Source of the DNA: Nitrospirales bacterium | Lineage (GTDB): Bacteria > Nitrospirota > Nitrospiria > Nitrospirales > UBA8639 | Assembly: GCA_022825885.1 (NCBI GenBank) | Contig: JAJDVY010000038.1 | Span: 1-55,000, forward strand | Reading direction: 5' to 3' | DNA: 55,000 nt | In this document: positions 45,933 through 53,965 of the stretch, one piece after another | Numbering within the stretch: position 1 is the first letter of the stretch | Layout: every line of letters begins with the position of its first letter | The notes under the pieces: generated by a model | Told to the model about the DNA's origin: nothing | Seen by the model: only the letters and a program-made list of their open reading frames with translations | Database searches by the model: none | Program-made: the position numbers and the translations under genes

Positions 45933-46823
45933 TCAGAACGTGTCGAACTGGTATCCCATCGTCACGCTGAATACTTTTGATTTCGACGTGTTGCGGCCGT
46001 CGATGACCTCACCGTAAGTCACGCCAACGTTCATTGTGTCTGTCACGTTGAAATTCATCGTCCCGCTGAGGAATTGGATGTCTTCTTCCAGTTTGGGAAA
46101 AACGCGCCCACCGGGAGTGAATGGCGGAACACCGATTTGGAGGCCGGACTGGGCGTCAACGAGCTTGTAATTGATACTCAACCCGATGTTATCCACCAGC
46201 ACGCCGCCCGATACGTTCACGAAAACGTCCGCCGGAACGTCCCCTTCTCGGTCACGATACCCGACTTCGCCGGATACGGCGAACCGGTCCGCAAAAAATT
46301 TCCCTGCCAGGGCCGACACTTCCACGCCGCTCGCTCCGTCGCCGATGGAATTGATGTAGCCGGCATCGTAGGATCCGGCGATAATCGCGCCGACGCGCAG
46401 GGCGAGGCTCGGCGATGAAGGCTTCACCAGTTCGTCCACGATTCGCCACGTGACGCCGACATTGCTGTCCGTCACACCAGAGTATTTGTCACGTCCGCCG
46501 GTTGGTCCAGCCGAGGCGTAGCTTCTGGCAGCGCCCACGCGGAAATCTATGGCGATTGAATCCGACCAGCCGTACATGCCGTTCAGCCATACGGTGTGCT
46601 GACCGAGGTTTGGGCCTTTCCCGTCGGGTACGCCATTCATGGGAGGAGTGCCTCTCAAGTTATCCTGGACGTAGAACTGGTTGGCGTTCTGGGAGACATA
46701 GGAAAGGTTGACGAATCCGGCACCCGGCGCGGGGAGCCACGGCGACACGCCGTCGGCGAATGCGGATGACCCCATGGCCGTCATGATTGTAACCATGAGG
46801 GCAATCAATCTTGCTCTGTACAT
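45933..46823 (-). CDS. Outer-membrane beta-barrel protein
   Basis: The 296-residue product has a signal peptide ending SSAFA-DG and alternating amphipathic strands through to the terminal GYQFDTF, with Phe as the last residue, as needed for outer-membrane insertion. It resembles transporter or porin-like proteins. GGAGGAAGG precedes ATG 46823. It shares an operon with the small exported protein upstream. Confidence 0.82.
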   Translation of the reverse strand: MYRARLIALMVTIMTAMGSSAFADGVSPWLPAPGAGFVNLSYVSQNANQFYVQDNLRGTPPMNGVPDGKGPNLGQHTVWLNGMYGWSDSIAIDFRVGAARSYASAGPTGGRDKYSGVTDSNVGVTWRIVDELVKPSSPSLALRVGAIIAGSYDAGYINSIGDGASGVEVSALAGKFFADRFAVSGEVGYRDREGDVPADVFVNVSGGVLVDNIGLSINYKLVDAQSGLQIGVPPFTPGGRVFPKLEEDIQFLSGTMNFNVTDTMNVGVTYGEVIDGRNTSKSKVFSVTMGYQFDTF

Positions 46824-46870
46824 GATGACCTTCCTCCATTCGTAGAAAATCATGATGAAGCCCGACGTGA

Positions 46871-47245
46871 TTACATTTTAAAGCGTCGCTTCAGGTAATA
46901 GTGGACGAGTTCCTGTTCGTCCGGTTTCCCGTCGCAACCGGTGGCACGACTGCCCGGGCAGAGTATGGCGATGTGTTCGTCATCCGGGGTGCCCGGCTTG
47001 TTCGTCGCGTCACGAGCTTCGAGACTGTTTTTCAGGCTCACGGCGCGTTCTTTGGTTAAATCAGCCGCCTTGAGAGGACAGGAGGGGCATACGAGCTTTT
47101 GGAAGGTGAGGGCTTTGCCCATGGCATAGGCGCTCCTGGCGCTAATGCCATGGCCGCCTGCATGGGAACCGGATGCGTAAGCCGATGCCTGCCAGAGGCC
47201 ACCGACGATGATCATCAACGTCAGAAAACCAATCGTCTGTTTCAT
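46871..47245 (-). CDS. Small exported cysteine-motif protein
   Basis: The product has 124 residues: a signal peptide (MKQTIGFLTLMIIVGGLW, cleavage near AYA-SG), a CPSC motif (LVCPSCPLKAADL) and a second cysteine pair (CPGSRATGC). It lacks a CxxCH heme motif. The CPSC and the repeated Cys could form disulfides or bind metal. It lies 47 bases upstream of the barrel gene. No family is recognised. Confidence 0.68.
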   Translation of the reverse strand: MKQTIGFLTLMIIVGGLWQASAYASGSHAGGHGISARSAYAMGKALTFQKLVCPSCPLKAADLTKERAVSLKNSLEARDATNKPGTPDDEHIAILCPGSRATGCDGKPDEQELVHYYLKRRFKM

Positions 47246-47455
47246 CTGTTGACTCCTTCCATGAGAGTAAAAGAGCGAAGTGCAATTCATGACCGATCAT
47301 TCCATATAAAGAGGATGCACGTTACTATACGCTCGAAATGCTGAGAAGTCCATATTGCAGTTGAACGTCACATGGCCGAATCATGGCGTTGCTATTTGTG
47401 CGCGCATGGTGACACAATTTGACAGAGTTCGTGACGGAGGCAGGCAGGGAACCGC

Positions 47456-47854
47456 ATGCATCGTGGAATGAAATTGACCATCTTGGGATGCTTCTTGATG
47501 GCGACAGGGTGTATCACGCCGTCAGGACCTCTTGCCGTCCTGCCCATGACGAGCCCATCTGCGGCCCGTCATAACCTGGAAGGCATTCAGCAGTATCATG
47601 CAGGCAAGTGGCAAGAGGCGAAGAGCCGTTTCGAATCGGCGACGCAGGCCGACCCCGATTTGCCGGAAGCCCATTTCAATTTGGCCTTGACTCTTCACAA
47701 GCTGAGGGAGCACCGGGAAGCCACGGTTCATTTCAAACGAGCCGGTGAACTGGCTCCGACCAATAAGGAAATCGTGGAGTCTTCGGCCTATCGCAATCAT
47801 CTCGGGCTGTCTTCGACTTTGGAGAAGCACCTGAGCGGCGGTTACCGGTATTGA
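47456..47854 (+). CDS. TPR-repeat lipoprotein
   Basis: The 132-residue product has a lipoprotein signal with a lipobox-like MATGC, then two tetratricopeptide repeats (NLEGIQQYHAGKWQEAKSRF and AHFNLALTLHKLREHREATV). TPR lipoproteins on the inner or outer membrane assist assembly of envelope complexes. The lipidated Cys is the only cysteine near the N-terminus. Confidence 0.8.
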   Translation: MHRGMKLTILGCFLMATGCITPSGPLAVLPMTSPSAARHNLEGIQQYHAGKWQEAKSRFESATQADPDLPEAHFNLALTLHKLREHREATVHFKRAGELAPTNKEIVESSAYRNHLGLSSTLEKHLSGGYRY

Positions 47855-47894
47855 GAGACATTTCGTCCCGGTGTTTCTCCGCCCCGGCTTGAAC

Positions 47895-48338
47895 ATGAAA
47901 CGCCAATCCGTCAGATCCTACGTTCTCGTGGGCGTTCAATTTGTCTGCATGGGAGCGATCCTGTTGACCGGCCCATGGTTTGCCGGGCATGCCGGGTTTT
48001 TCACGTTGGAACTGTTGGGAATCCTGTTGGTCGCGTGGGCGATCTTTACCATGAGGATCACGAAGGTCAACGTGTTCCCCGAGGTCAGGACCGGGAGCAG
48101 GCTGGTCACCAATGGTCCGTATCGATGGATCCGGCATCCCATGTACACGGCGGGGCTGATGATCCTGCTGGCCTTGGTATGTGAATTCTTTTCATACTGG
48201 CGGGGGTTCTGGTGGGTGCTTTTGAGTGCCGACCTGATCGCCAAACTTTGCTATGAAGAGAAGTTGTTGCGGGAGGTCTTTGATGATTATGAAGCCTACT
48301 GCTTGCGGACGTGGCGGCTGGTTCCCTGGATATTTTAA
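47895..48338 (+). CDS. Isoprenylcysteine carboxyl methyltransferase-family membrane protein
   Basis: The 147-residue protein has four or so hydrophobic segments and the ICMT/PEMT signature: LVTNGPYRWIRHPMYTAGL and EEKLLREVFDDYEAY. This fold binds SAM at the membrane surface and methylates lipids or small molecules; bacterial substrates are mostly unknown. ATG 47895 was preferred to the upstream GTG at 47871. Confidence 0.85.
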   Translation: MKRQSVRSYVLVGVQFVCMGAILLTGPWFAGHAGFFTLELLGILLVAWAIFTMRITKVNVFPEVRTGSRLVTNGPYRWIRHPMYTAGLMILLALVCEFFSYWRGFWWVLLSADLIAKLCYEEKLLREVFDDYEAYCLRTWRLVPWIF

Positions 48339-48474
48339 GAGTTCGTCCGGGCAGGATGTCGTTATGCCCGCCCTTGAGCCCGTCGATGAACTCGGGTGGA
48401 CCGTGAGGGAGCCATTGTTTCGGGCAGGTTCCCCGCGGTATCCGGATTATGGTGATGGGTAAGCCGGGAGCGCC

Positions 48475-49728
48475 TTATTCATCCCCAAGCATATGAACGA
48501 ATAGCCCGTCACGCAGCTTGGGCTCAAACCACGTGCTCTTGGGCGGCATGATGTCTTGGGCATCGGCAACGGCCATGAGTTCGTCAACAGTCGTGGGATA
48601 CAGCCAGAACGCAACGGCCCATTCTCCTGCATCCACCTTTGCGGCCAACGCGGTCGGTGGGTGGATCCCGCCGACGAAATCGATCCTGGAATCGGAGCGT
48701 TGGTCCGTAATCCCCAGCAGCGGGGTCAAGATACGTTCGGTGAGCACGGACACGGCCAACGCGTTCACCGGATGTTGTTCCATCCCGGCCCGTTGTTCCG
48801 GCGTCAATTTGGGATGCGCACGATGCCAATGGCCTTCCAGGTACAGATCAAACCCGGCTTCCGGTGTCTGCCCCGGTTCTGTCGTGGGTTGTAATTCATA
48901 GCCCACTCTCACTGATTCGAGAAATTGTTGCGGGGTATACCCGTTCAGATCCCGCACCACGCGGTTATAGGGGAGGATCTGCAATTCATCGTGAGGAAAA
49001 ATGACGCTCAAAAATCCTTCTTCGTGTTGTCGAGAGGGCTGTGCGGTGCCGGATGCGCGGGAAGCTCGCACCCGGCTGGCGGCCGCAGAGCGATGGTGCC
49101 CGTCGGCAATATACAACGCGTCGAGGTTCTTGAACTTTTCGACCATTGTTTCAATGGCTGCGTCGTCGCGTAGGCTCCAGACGGTGTGCTCCACACCGTC
49201 ATTTGCCGTGAACCGGCAGTCCGGTTCCATGGCCGTGACGTCCGCAAGCCAATCCTTGAATTGAGTCGTACGGCGAAAAAACAAGAGGACGGGTCCGGAT
49301 TGAGATTCGTGCGTTTCAATCACCCGTACACGGTCCATTTCCTTGACCGGCTTGGTGAGTTCGTGTTTCTTGATGATCCCGCGATCGTAGTCGTCGATCG
49401 AGGCCAGGGCAACGAGACCGGTTTGTTCGTGATCCCCCCACCGTTGTCGGTACACCCCGAATATGGGGCCGTCTTCCCGTACCAGGCTGCCGTCTTCGAG
49501 AAATTTCCGGAGGTTCGCGGCCCCTTTTTCGTAGACTTCCGTGGAATAGGGATCAACGCCGTCAGTCAATTCCAACTCGGCTCGCCCGATCCGAAGAAAA
49601 CAGTAAGGATTGCCGCCGGCAATGTTCCGTGCCTCGTCCAAGGAGACGACGTCGTAGGGGGGAGCCGCCACTTGGGCGGCGTGTTCCGGCTTGGGCCGTA
49701 CGGCGCGAAAAGGCATGATAGTTGCCAC
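48475..49728 (-). CDS. DUF1015 family protein
   Basis: The 417-residue protein starts MPFRAVRPKPEHAAQVAAPPYDVV four codons after the GTG and carries IADGHHRSAAA. This motif also occurs in ParB/SerK-like kinases. A DUF1015 role in serine phosphorylation or cofactor metabolism has been suggested by this resemblance but is not settled. GTG 49728 is preceded by AAAGGAG. A helically phased CATAGC array lies about 70 bases upstream. Confidence 0.85.
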   Translation of the reverse strand: MATIMPFRAVRPKPEHAAQVAAPPYDVVSLDEARNIAGGNPYCFLRIGRAELELTDGVDPYSTEVYEKGAANLRKFLEDGSLVREDGPIFGVYRQRWGDHEQTGLVALASIDDYDRGIIKKHELTKPVKEMDRVRVIETHESQSGPVLLFFRRTTQFKDWLADVTAMEPDCRFTANDGVEHTVWSLRDDAAIETMVEKFKNLDALYIADGHHRSAAASRVRASRASGTAQPSRQHEEGFLSVIFPHDELQILPYNRVVRDLNGYTPQQFLESVRVGYELQPTTEPGQTPEAGFDLYLEGHWHRAHPKLTPEQRAGMEQHPVNALAVSVLTERILTPLLGITDQRSDSRIDFVGGIHPPTALAAKVDAGEWAVAFWLYPTTVDELMAVADAQDIMPPKSTWFEPKLRDGLFVHMLGDE

Positions 49729-49797
49729 GAGTTCTCCTTTCTGCGTTGCTATGAAGAGCAGTCGTAGATGGGGCTAGTGTAGCATATCGGAGAATGG

Positions 49798-49939
49798 CAT
49801 AGCAGAACATAACAAAAACATAGCAATTCATAGCACTTTCATAGCAAAAACATAGCGCGACATAGCAGAATCATAGCAAGACATAGCAAGAACATAGCAG
49901 GTCATAGCAAACATAGCATGTTCATAGCAAAACATAGCA
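49798..49939. repeat. CATAGC array, 14 copies at helical spacing
   Basis: CATAGC (one copy CATAAC) starts at 49798, 49808, 49819, 49829, 49840, 49851, 49861, 49872, 49882, 49893, 49903, 49912, 49923 and 49933. Spacings are 9-11 bp, mean 10.4, matching one turn of B-DNA. An inverted copy (TGCTATG) lies at 49747-49753, in the leader of the DUF1015 gene. Linkers of three to five bases vary in sequence, so the motif rather than the unit is conserved. No coding potential is seen. Confidence 0.9.
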
Positions 49940-49945
49940 GAGCCG

Positions 49946-49977
49946 GTACGTTAGGGTATCCGCAGGCGTAACCCGAC
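49946..49977. repeat. Dispersed repeat family C, degenerate copy
   Basis: GTACGTTAGGGTATCCGC and GGCGTAACCCGAC resemble the arms of the hairpin at 10945-10976 with substitutions. A second degenerate copy spans 50108-50143 and overlaps the stop codon of the next gene. Confidence 0.5.
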
Positions 49978-49994
49978 AATTCCGCATTTCTTCT

Positions 49995-50094
49995 GTCATC
50001 CCCGACCCCGATCGGGGATCCAGTGTCTTTGTTTTTTCCTGCGTTCGAAGAATAAAGACACTTGATTCCCGATTAAAAATGTCGGGAATGACAG
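49995..50094. repeat. Dispersed repeat family B, complete inverted pair
   Basis: The left arm (GTCATCCCCGA ... GGGGATCCAGTGTCTTT) and the right arm (AAAGACACTTGATTCCCG ... GTCGGGAATGAC) are inverted copies around a 22-base loop. Single arms occur at 3137-3179 and 6756-6795. This pair shows that the basic unit is an inverted-repeat element. Confidence 0.8.
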
Positions 50095-50139
50095 AGGGGA
50101 GGAGACCGTAAGTCGGGTTAGTCACAGGCGTCAATCGGC

Positions 50140-50949
50140 CTACTTGACGAACTCAAAATCAACCGGGAGTCGACCATTTGCACTAACGGTCACGCGTTGT
50201 TTTTTTGTGCCGAGAACCGGATGCCACGCCACCAGGGTGTAGTCGCCTGGGGGGACATGGCCGATCTCGAAATTTCCTGATTCACCCGAAATCGCGTAAT
50301 AGGGATTCTTGACCATATACAACCAATTTTCCATAAAGTCGTGACGATCACAAGTCAACACCACGGCGGAGGCGTGACGCAGCTTTTTTGCGGGAAAGAC
50401 TTTGTCCGTTTGTCCCTGGGCGCGAAGACTCTGGGTATGCATGGTTCTCATGATGTTGGCTTTACGGCCCTTTAACGAATACGTATGAAGGGTATGTTTG
50501 ATAGGGTCATGATTGACGAATCGGACGGGCTCATCAGCCCGAATCACGCCGGTGAACGGGCCGAAGCTGCATTTTTCGAGCTGAACGCCAAGGTTCATCG
50601 CGTGCCCGCCGGCATACTGAAATGCTCCGCGCCCCTGTCCCGTGGCTGTCTCGCGATGTGAGGGGAACGGTTTGCCCTTTTCCACGCCTTCCAGGGCGAT
50701 GACGACGCCTTGCACCCGGCCTTCGCGCACGACGAGTTTCGTCAGCACACGTTCCGGCCCGCACACCTCAGGCCCGTTCCTTACCTCAAAACGTCTTGGG
50801 ACGTGGGGAAGGGTGCCCGTGAACGCCACCTTCCCCGTAATGGTTGCCCCGTTCTTGACATCGACCACGTCGTAGGCAAACCCCACACCTGCGAACCCTG
50901 ACAAGGTGATGAGAGAGAACCAGGCTATTGGACAAATGCGGGGCCACAT
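50140..50949 (-). CDS. Exported protein with cupredoxin-like and carboxypeptidase-regulatory-like parts
   Basis: The 269-residue protein has a signal peptide (WFSLITLSGFAGVGFA) and starts its mature part YDVVDVKNGATITGKVAFTG. The middle contains MNLGVQLEKCSFGPF, HDPIKHTLHTYS and CDRHDFMENWLY, where Cys and His residues resemble a cupredoxin-like metal site. The end (GNFEIGHVPPGDYTLVAWHP) is a carboxypeptidase-regulatory-like beta-sandwich. It lies downstream of an outer-membrane protein gene and a His-rich gene. Metal handling in the envelope is inferred. Confidence 0.75.
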   Translation of the reverse strand: MWPRICPIAWFSLITLSGFAGVGFAYDVVDVKNGATITGKVAFTGTLPHVPRRFEVRNGPEVCGPERVLTKLVVREGRVQGVVIALEGVEKGKPFPSHRETATGQGRGAFQYAGGHAMNLGVQLEKCSFGPFTGVIRADEPVRFVNHDPIKHTLHTYSLKGRKANIMRTMHTQSLRAQGQTDKVFPAKKLRHASAVVLTCDRHDFMENWLYMVKNPYYAISGESGNFEIGHVPPGDYTLVAWHPVLGTKKQRVTVSANGRLPVDFEFVK

Positions 50950-51002
50950 GTGATGTCTCCTTTGTCAAGATATTTCAAGCTTCTTTTTTCTTCTGGCTTG
51001 AA

Positions 51003-52172
51003 TTAATAGACCGCCTGCCACCCGAACGTCACGACAGAATCGGTCTCAAGTTGTCCGTCCAGGTACTGGTAAATCGGGAACCCGCCTTCCACTGCCAGCC
51101 GGTTCTCCAGACCCATGAAATCCGGGAACAGGACGTTGATCCCGAACAGGAGATCCAGGCGTTGTCCGCCCAACAGGTCAGGAAACGCCGTTTGAACGAT
51201 CCGCATTCGATTCATCTGGTGATTCGTATGAATATTAGGGTCCATCCCGTCATAGGCGTCCCAGTGATTCCAACTCAGCCGGACCGAGCCGCTCAGCGTA
51301 TCCGGGATCGCTTCATAGGCACCATGGACGTTGATGGTATAGGCATCGCCCTTGGAAAAATCATTGGAATTTCTGCCCGCCCGCAAGGTGCCGATGGTTT
51401 GGATGCCCCAGGAGGCTCGCCCCATCTCCCCTCCATATGTAATCCCGGGATAAAAATCGACGGTCCCGGAACCAAGATGCATGGGGTAGGGCAATCGGGT
51501 GTTCGGTCCCATGGGCGTCCGGTCCGTGGTTTCAATGTCTCCCGTAGGCACACTCAGCGACAGGTTCAAATGGAACCGATGTGCCCCGAGGCTCGGGGCT
51601 TCCACGGCCCACAGCCGCCATAGCGACCCGAACCGGATGTCGCCGAAGCCGTCGGAACGGGTCGTAAACTTCCCTCCCATACGCGTAACATGATTCATGC
51701 TGTTGTGCAGGTACGGCACCATGACCGTCAGCGTCACGATGTCGTTCCATCCATACATGAACCCGAACATGTGCATCCACATGCGCATGGATTCCGGCGC
51801 CACCAGATAGCCTGACGGCACGCTCCCCGGGGTGAAGACTTCTTCGTTGCTCAACCTGTCGGTCCCGTAGCGATTTCCTTCCATAAACATGTGCATCAAG
51901 CGATAGGAGAACATGACTTCTCCTGCTTCATGCGTGTGATCTCCCATCATCCCGATGGGAGCATGCGCGTTCGGTTTATCGTCGGTGTAAAAATTGCCCG
52001 TGGTCAGTTTTTCTCCTTCTTTTGCCAAGCCCTCAGCTAACGATTCCTCGACTCCGTCGAGCAAGCCGTCCAATAATGCCGCGTGAACCTCTTGCGTGCC
52101 GGCCCACGTCAGGCAGAATAAAGAAAGCACAAATATCAGTCCCGGCTTCACCGGGTTTCGTACTCCGTTCAT
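51003..52172 (-). CDS. Met/His-rich outer-membrane transporter-like protein
   Basis: The 389-residue product has a signal peptide (LIFVLSLFCLTWAGTQEVHA) and, after a helical segment, DKPNAHAPIGMMGDHTHEAG followed by VMFSYRLMHMFMEGNRY. Repeated methionines and histidines recur (MRMWMHMFGFMYGW). The remainder is beta-strand rich and ends in aromatic TFGWQAVY, as in the MetA/phenol-degradation type barrels. ATG 52172 has AGAGG upstream. The Met/His pattern suggests copper or another soft metal, but transport is not demonstrated. Confidence 0.78.
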   Translation of the reverse strand: MNGVRNPVKPGLIFVLSLFCLTWAGTQEVHAALLDGLLDGVEESLAEGLAKEGEKLTTGNFYTDDKPNAHAPIGMMGDHTHEAGEVMFSYRLMHMFMEGNRYGTDRLSNEEVFTPGSVPSGYLVAPESMRMWMHMFGFMYGWNDIVTLTVMVPYLHNSMNHVTRMGGKFTTRSDGFGDIRFGSLWRLWAVEAPSLGAHRFHLNLSLSVPTGDIETTDRTPMGPNTRLPYPMHLGSGTVDFYPGITYGGEMGRASWGIQTIGTLRAGRNSNDFSKGDAYTINVHGAYEAIPDTLSGSVRLSWNHWDAYDGMDPNIHTNHQMNRMRIVQTAFPDLLGGQRLDLLFGINVLFPDFMGLENRLAVEGGFPIYQYLDGQLETDSVVTFGWQAVY

Positions 52173-52335
52173 GTGCAAACCTCTTCTCGCAAAACATGAA
52201 TGATGCCGATTGTGACAATTCCCCGGATCGAGTCATCGAGTCCTCCGTTCGGAAAAATAGTAAACACTACCTCCCGCAAGGGGACATCCCCAGGCGGAAA
52301 AAGCGCTCTAACGTGAAAAAGGGAAGACTTGAGAC

Positions 52336-52635
52336 TTAGAAGCGGGGAGGGCCGCGAGAGAAGTGAAGCGTGGGAACGGTGAGTGTGACCGGATGAACAA
52401 TGGAAGCTTCTATGGCGTGTAAAACGGTCAGCGGAGCATCGAAAACGGGTTCGGCAACACTGACCACCTGACCTGCCGCACACATCAGGGAGCAGAGAAT
52501 CGTCGAATGGGTGGCCGCGTTATGATGAACGTGGTGAAGGGAATGAGCGGCAGCTTGGCTGGCAACCACGCCACTCATGACCAGGAAACAGGCCAGAACC
52601 CCAAGAACGAGTGTTGTGCGGGATAAACGTGTCAT
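52336..52635 (-). CDS. Small exported His-rich protein
   Basis: The 99-residue product starts MTRLSRTTLVLGVLACFLVM and has a signal segment, then HSLHHVHHNAATHST and the motif CSLMC. This is the pattern of short envelope proteins found near copper genes (DUF2946-like). It shares strand and neighbourhood with the Met/His-rich barrel, 163 bases upstream of it. Metal binding is inferred from composition. Confidence 0.62.
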   Translation of the reverse strand: MTRLSRTTLVLGVLACFLVMSGVVASQAAAHSLHHVHHNAATHSTILCSLMCAAGQVVSVAEPVFDAPLTVLHAIEASIVHPVTLTVPTLHFSRGPPRF

Positions 52636-52928
52636 CACATCAAGTGACCTTGAATTCAGCATAGGGTAAGATCTCCCGGGTGTCAAGCGAGGCGGAGGTC
52701 TTCAAGGTACGGTTGATCCGTTGTAGGCTCCGGAATCACGAGCGGGTTGTGAATAGACGGGTGGAGCCTGATGGTGATGATGTACGTCCGTGCCGGCGAC
52801 GTCCGAGAAGTGAGACAAATTTGGGGGATGGTCCTGCGGATGCTGGAAGGGGTCCTGCGGGCTTACTGGGATGAGAGATGAAAGGGGAGAAGGCTCATGC
52901 CTTGCCCCCTTTCTCTCTGACGACGCGA

Positions 52929-53237
52929 TTAACGATCGTGCCGTCCACCTCGTCCGCCGAACCCGCCGCCGCGTCCGCCGGGCCGCGCTTCTTGCGGCCG
53001 GGCCTGGTTCACGGTCAACGTCCGGCCGTCCAATTGGGTGCCGTTCAGCGCCGCAATGGCGGCTTTGCCTTCCTCTTCCGATGGCATTTCGACAAAACCG
53101 AAACCCCGCGACCGGCCGGTGTATTTATCGGTGATGATTTTCGCCGAATCCACGTTGCCATGTTGGACAAACAGATCGGTCAACTCCGTTTCGGTTGTCG
53201 GATATGGCAATCCGCCGACGTAAATTTTAAACGGCAT
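52929..53237 (-). CDS. RRM-type RNA-binding protein
   Basis: The 102-residue protein is a single RNA recognition motif: RNP2 is IYVGGLPY, RNP1 is RGFGFVEM. A Gly/Arg-rich tail (RPGGRGGGFGGRGGRHDR) follows. It resembles the cold-inducible RRM proteins of cyanobacteria and some other bacteria. AAAGGAGTTG precedes ATG 53237. It probably binds single-stranded RNA in stress or cold. Confidence 0.9.
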   Translation of the reverse strand: MPFKIYVGGLPYPTTETELTDLFVQHGNVDSAKIITDKYTGRSRGFGFVEMPSEEEGKAAIAALNGTQLDGRTLTVNQARPQEARPGGRGGGFGGRGGRHDR

Positions 53238-53581
53238 AAAACAACTCCTTTGAAAGTATTGGGGATTTACACTCGAAAAACGGGAAAGGAGGGCCGAAGC
53301 ACGACTGGAGAAAATGCGGCTTGGGTCAGCTTTCGATCAGATTTCCGATTGCAACCTCGATTAATAAATCGGGCATGCCTCATAAAGACATAACCGCTAC
53401 ACGACGACAACCGTACCATACTTCTTTCAGGAACACAACATCACCCACGAGAAAGACGTAAGCAGGGCGAACACGTTGTCCGTCCGATGGCGTGCCTGCT
53501 ATCTTCGGGAAGGGTCTTGCGAACAGGGGAACGTGCTTGTTCGTGAAACGAGAAAAACTTTCAACGGAAGGAGCATGAACA
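53238..53581. other. Intergenic region between divergent genes
   Basis: This 344-base gap separates the divergently transcribed RRM and SnoaL-like genes and should contain both promoters. I see no gene, no repeat of the families found elsewhere and no clear terminator. Confidence 0.6.
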
Positions 53582-53929
53582 ATGAGCACCCGAGACAACG
53601 TTCAAGCCGTTATCGACGGCATTCTGGCTGGGAAGATTCTGGAAACGTTTGATGCCTGGTATGCCGACGACGTGGTCATGAGCGAGAACAAGCAGGACGA
53701 GCGCGTGGGCAAGGCCAACAATCGAGAGTACGAGGTGCAATTTCTCGAAAACGTACAGGAGTTCCATGGTGCCCAGGTCGGGAGAATCCTGGTTGAGGGC
53801 GACGACGCGGCCGTGGAATGGACGTTCGACCTGACCTTCAAGGGAGGCAACCGGGTCGTGATGCGTCAGGTCGCCCTGCAAACCTGGAAAAACGGGAAAA
53901 TCGTCAGGGAAGATTTCTATCATGCATAG
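53582..53929 (+). CDS. SnoaL-like (NTF2 fold) protein
   Basis: The 115-residue product has the SnoaL-like pattern: an N-terminal helix (VQAVIDGILAGKILETFDAWY), DVVMSENK and alternating strands ending in VALQTWKNGKIVREDFYHA. These small proteins catalyse various reactions or bind ligands; the substrate here is unknown. GGAAGGAG lies upstream of the ATG. Its stop codon coincides with the first base of the CRISPR-like repeat. Confidence 0.82.
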   Translation: MSTRDNVQAVIDGILAGKILETFDAWYADDVVMSENKQDERVGKANNREYEVQFLENVQEFHGAQVGRILVEGDDAAVEWTFDLTFKGGNRVVMRQVALQTWKNGKIVREDFYHA

Positions 53930-53965
53930 TTTCAGTTGCTGGGTAATTGGTTATACTGGTGAAAC
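53929..53965. CRISPR. Single CRISPR-like repeat
   Basis: The 37-base stretch starts with GTTTCA and ends with TGAAAC, the inverted ends of many CRISPR repeats; the length is also typical. Only one copy is present, so no spacer can be defined. It lies at the broken end of the cas1 fragment, which is the usual side for an array. The identification depends on this context. Confidence 0.5.

Noticed and set aside
48340-48474. Terminator between the methyltransferase and DUF1015 genes
   Set aside because: Only short imperfect GGGC/GCCC pairings are seen and no T-run follows, so no terminator is called.
49798-49939. CRISPR array
   Set aside because: The unit is only 6-7 bases with 3-5 base linkers, far below CRISPR repeat and spacer lengths.
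52680-52928. Minus-strand open frame with HHHH and many His/Pro residues
   Set aside because: It has no in-frame ATG or GTG with a ribosome site and no family resemblance; it may be a decayed gene but cannot be supported. Otherwise I see nothing in this gap.
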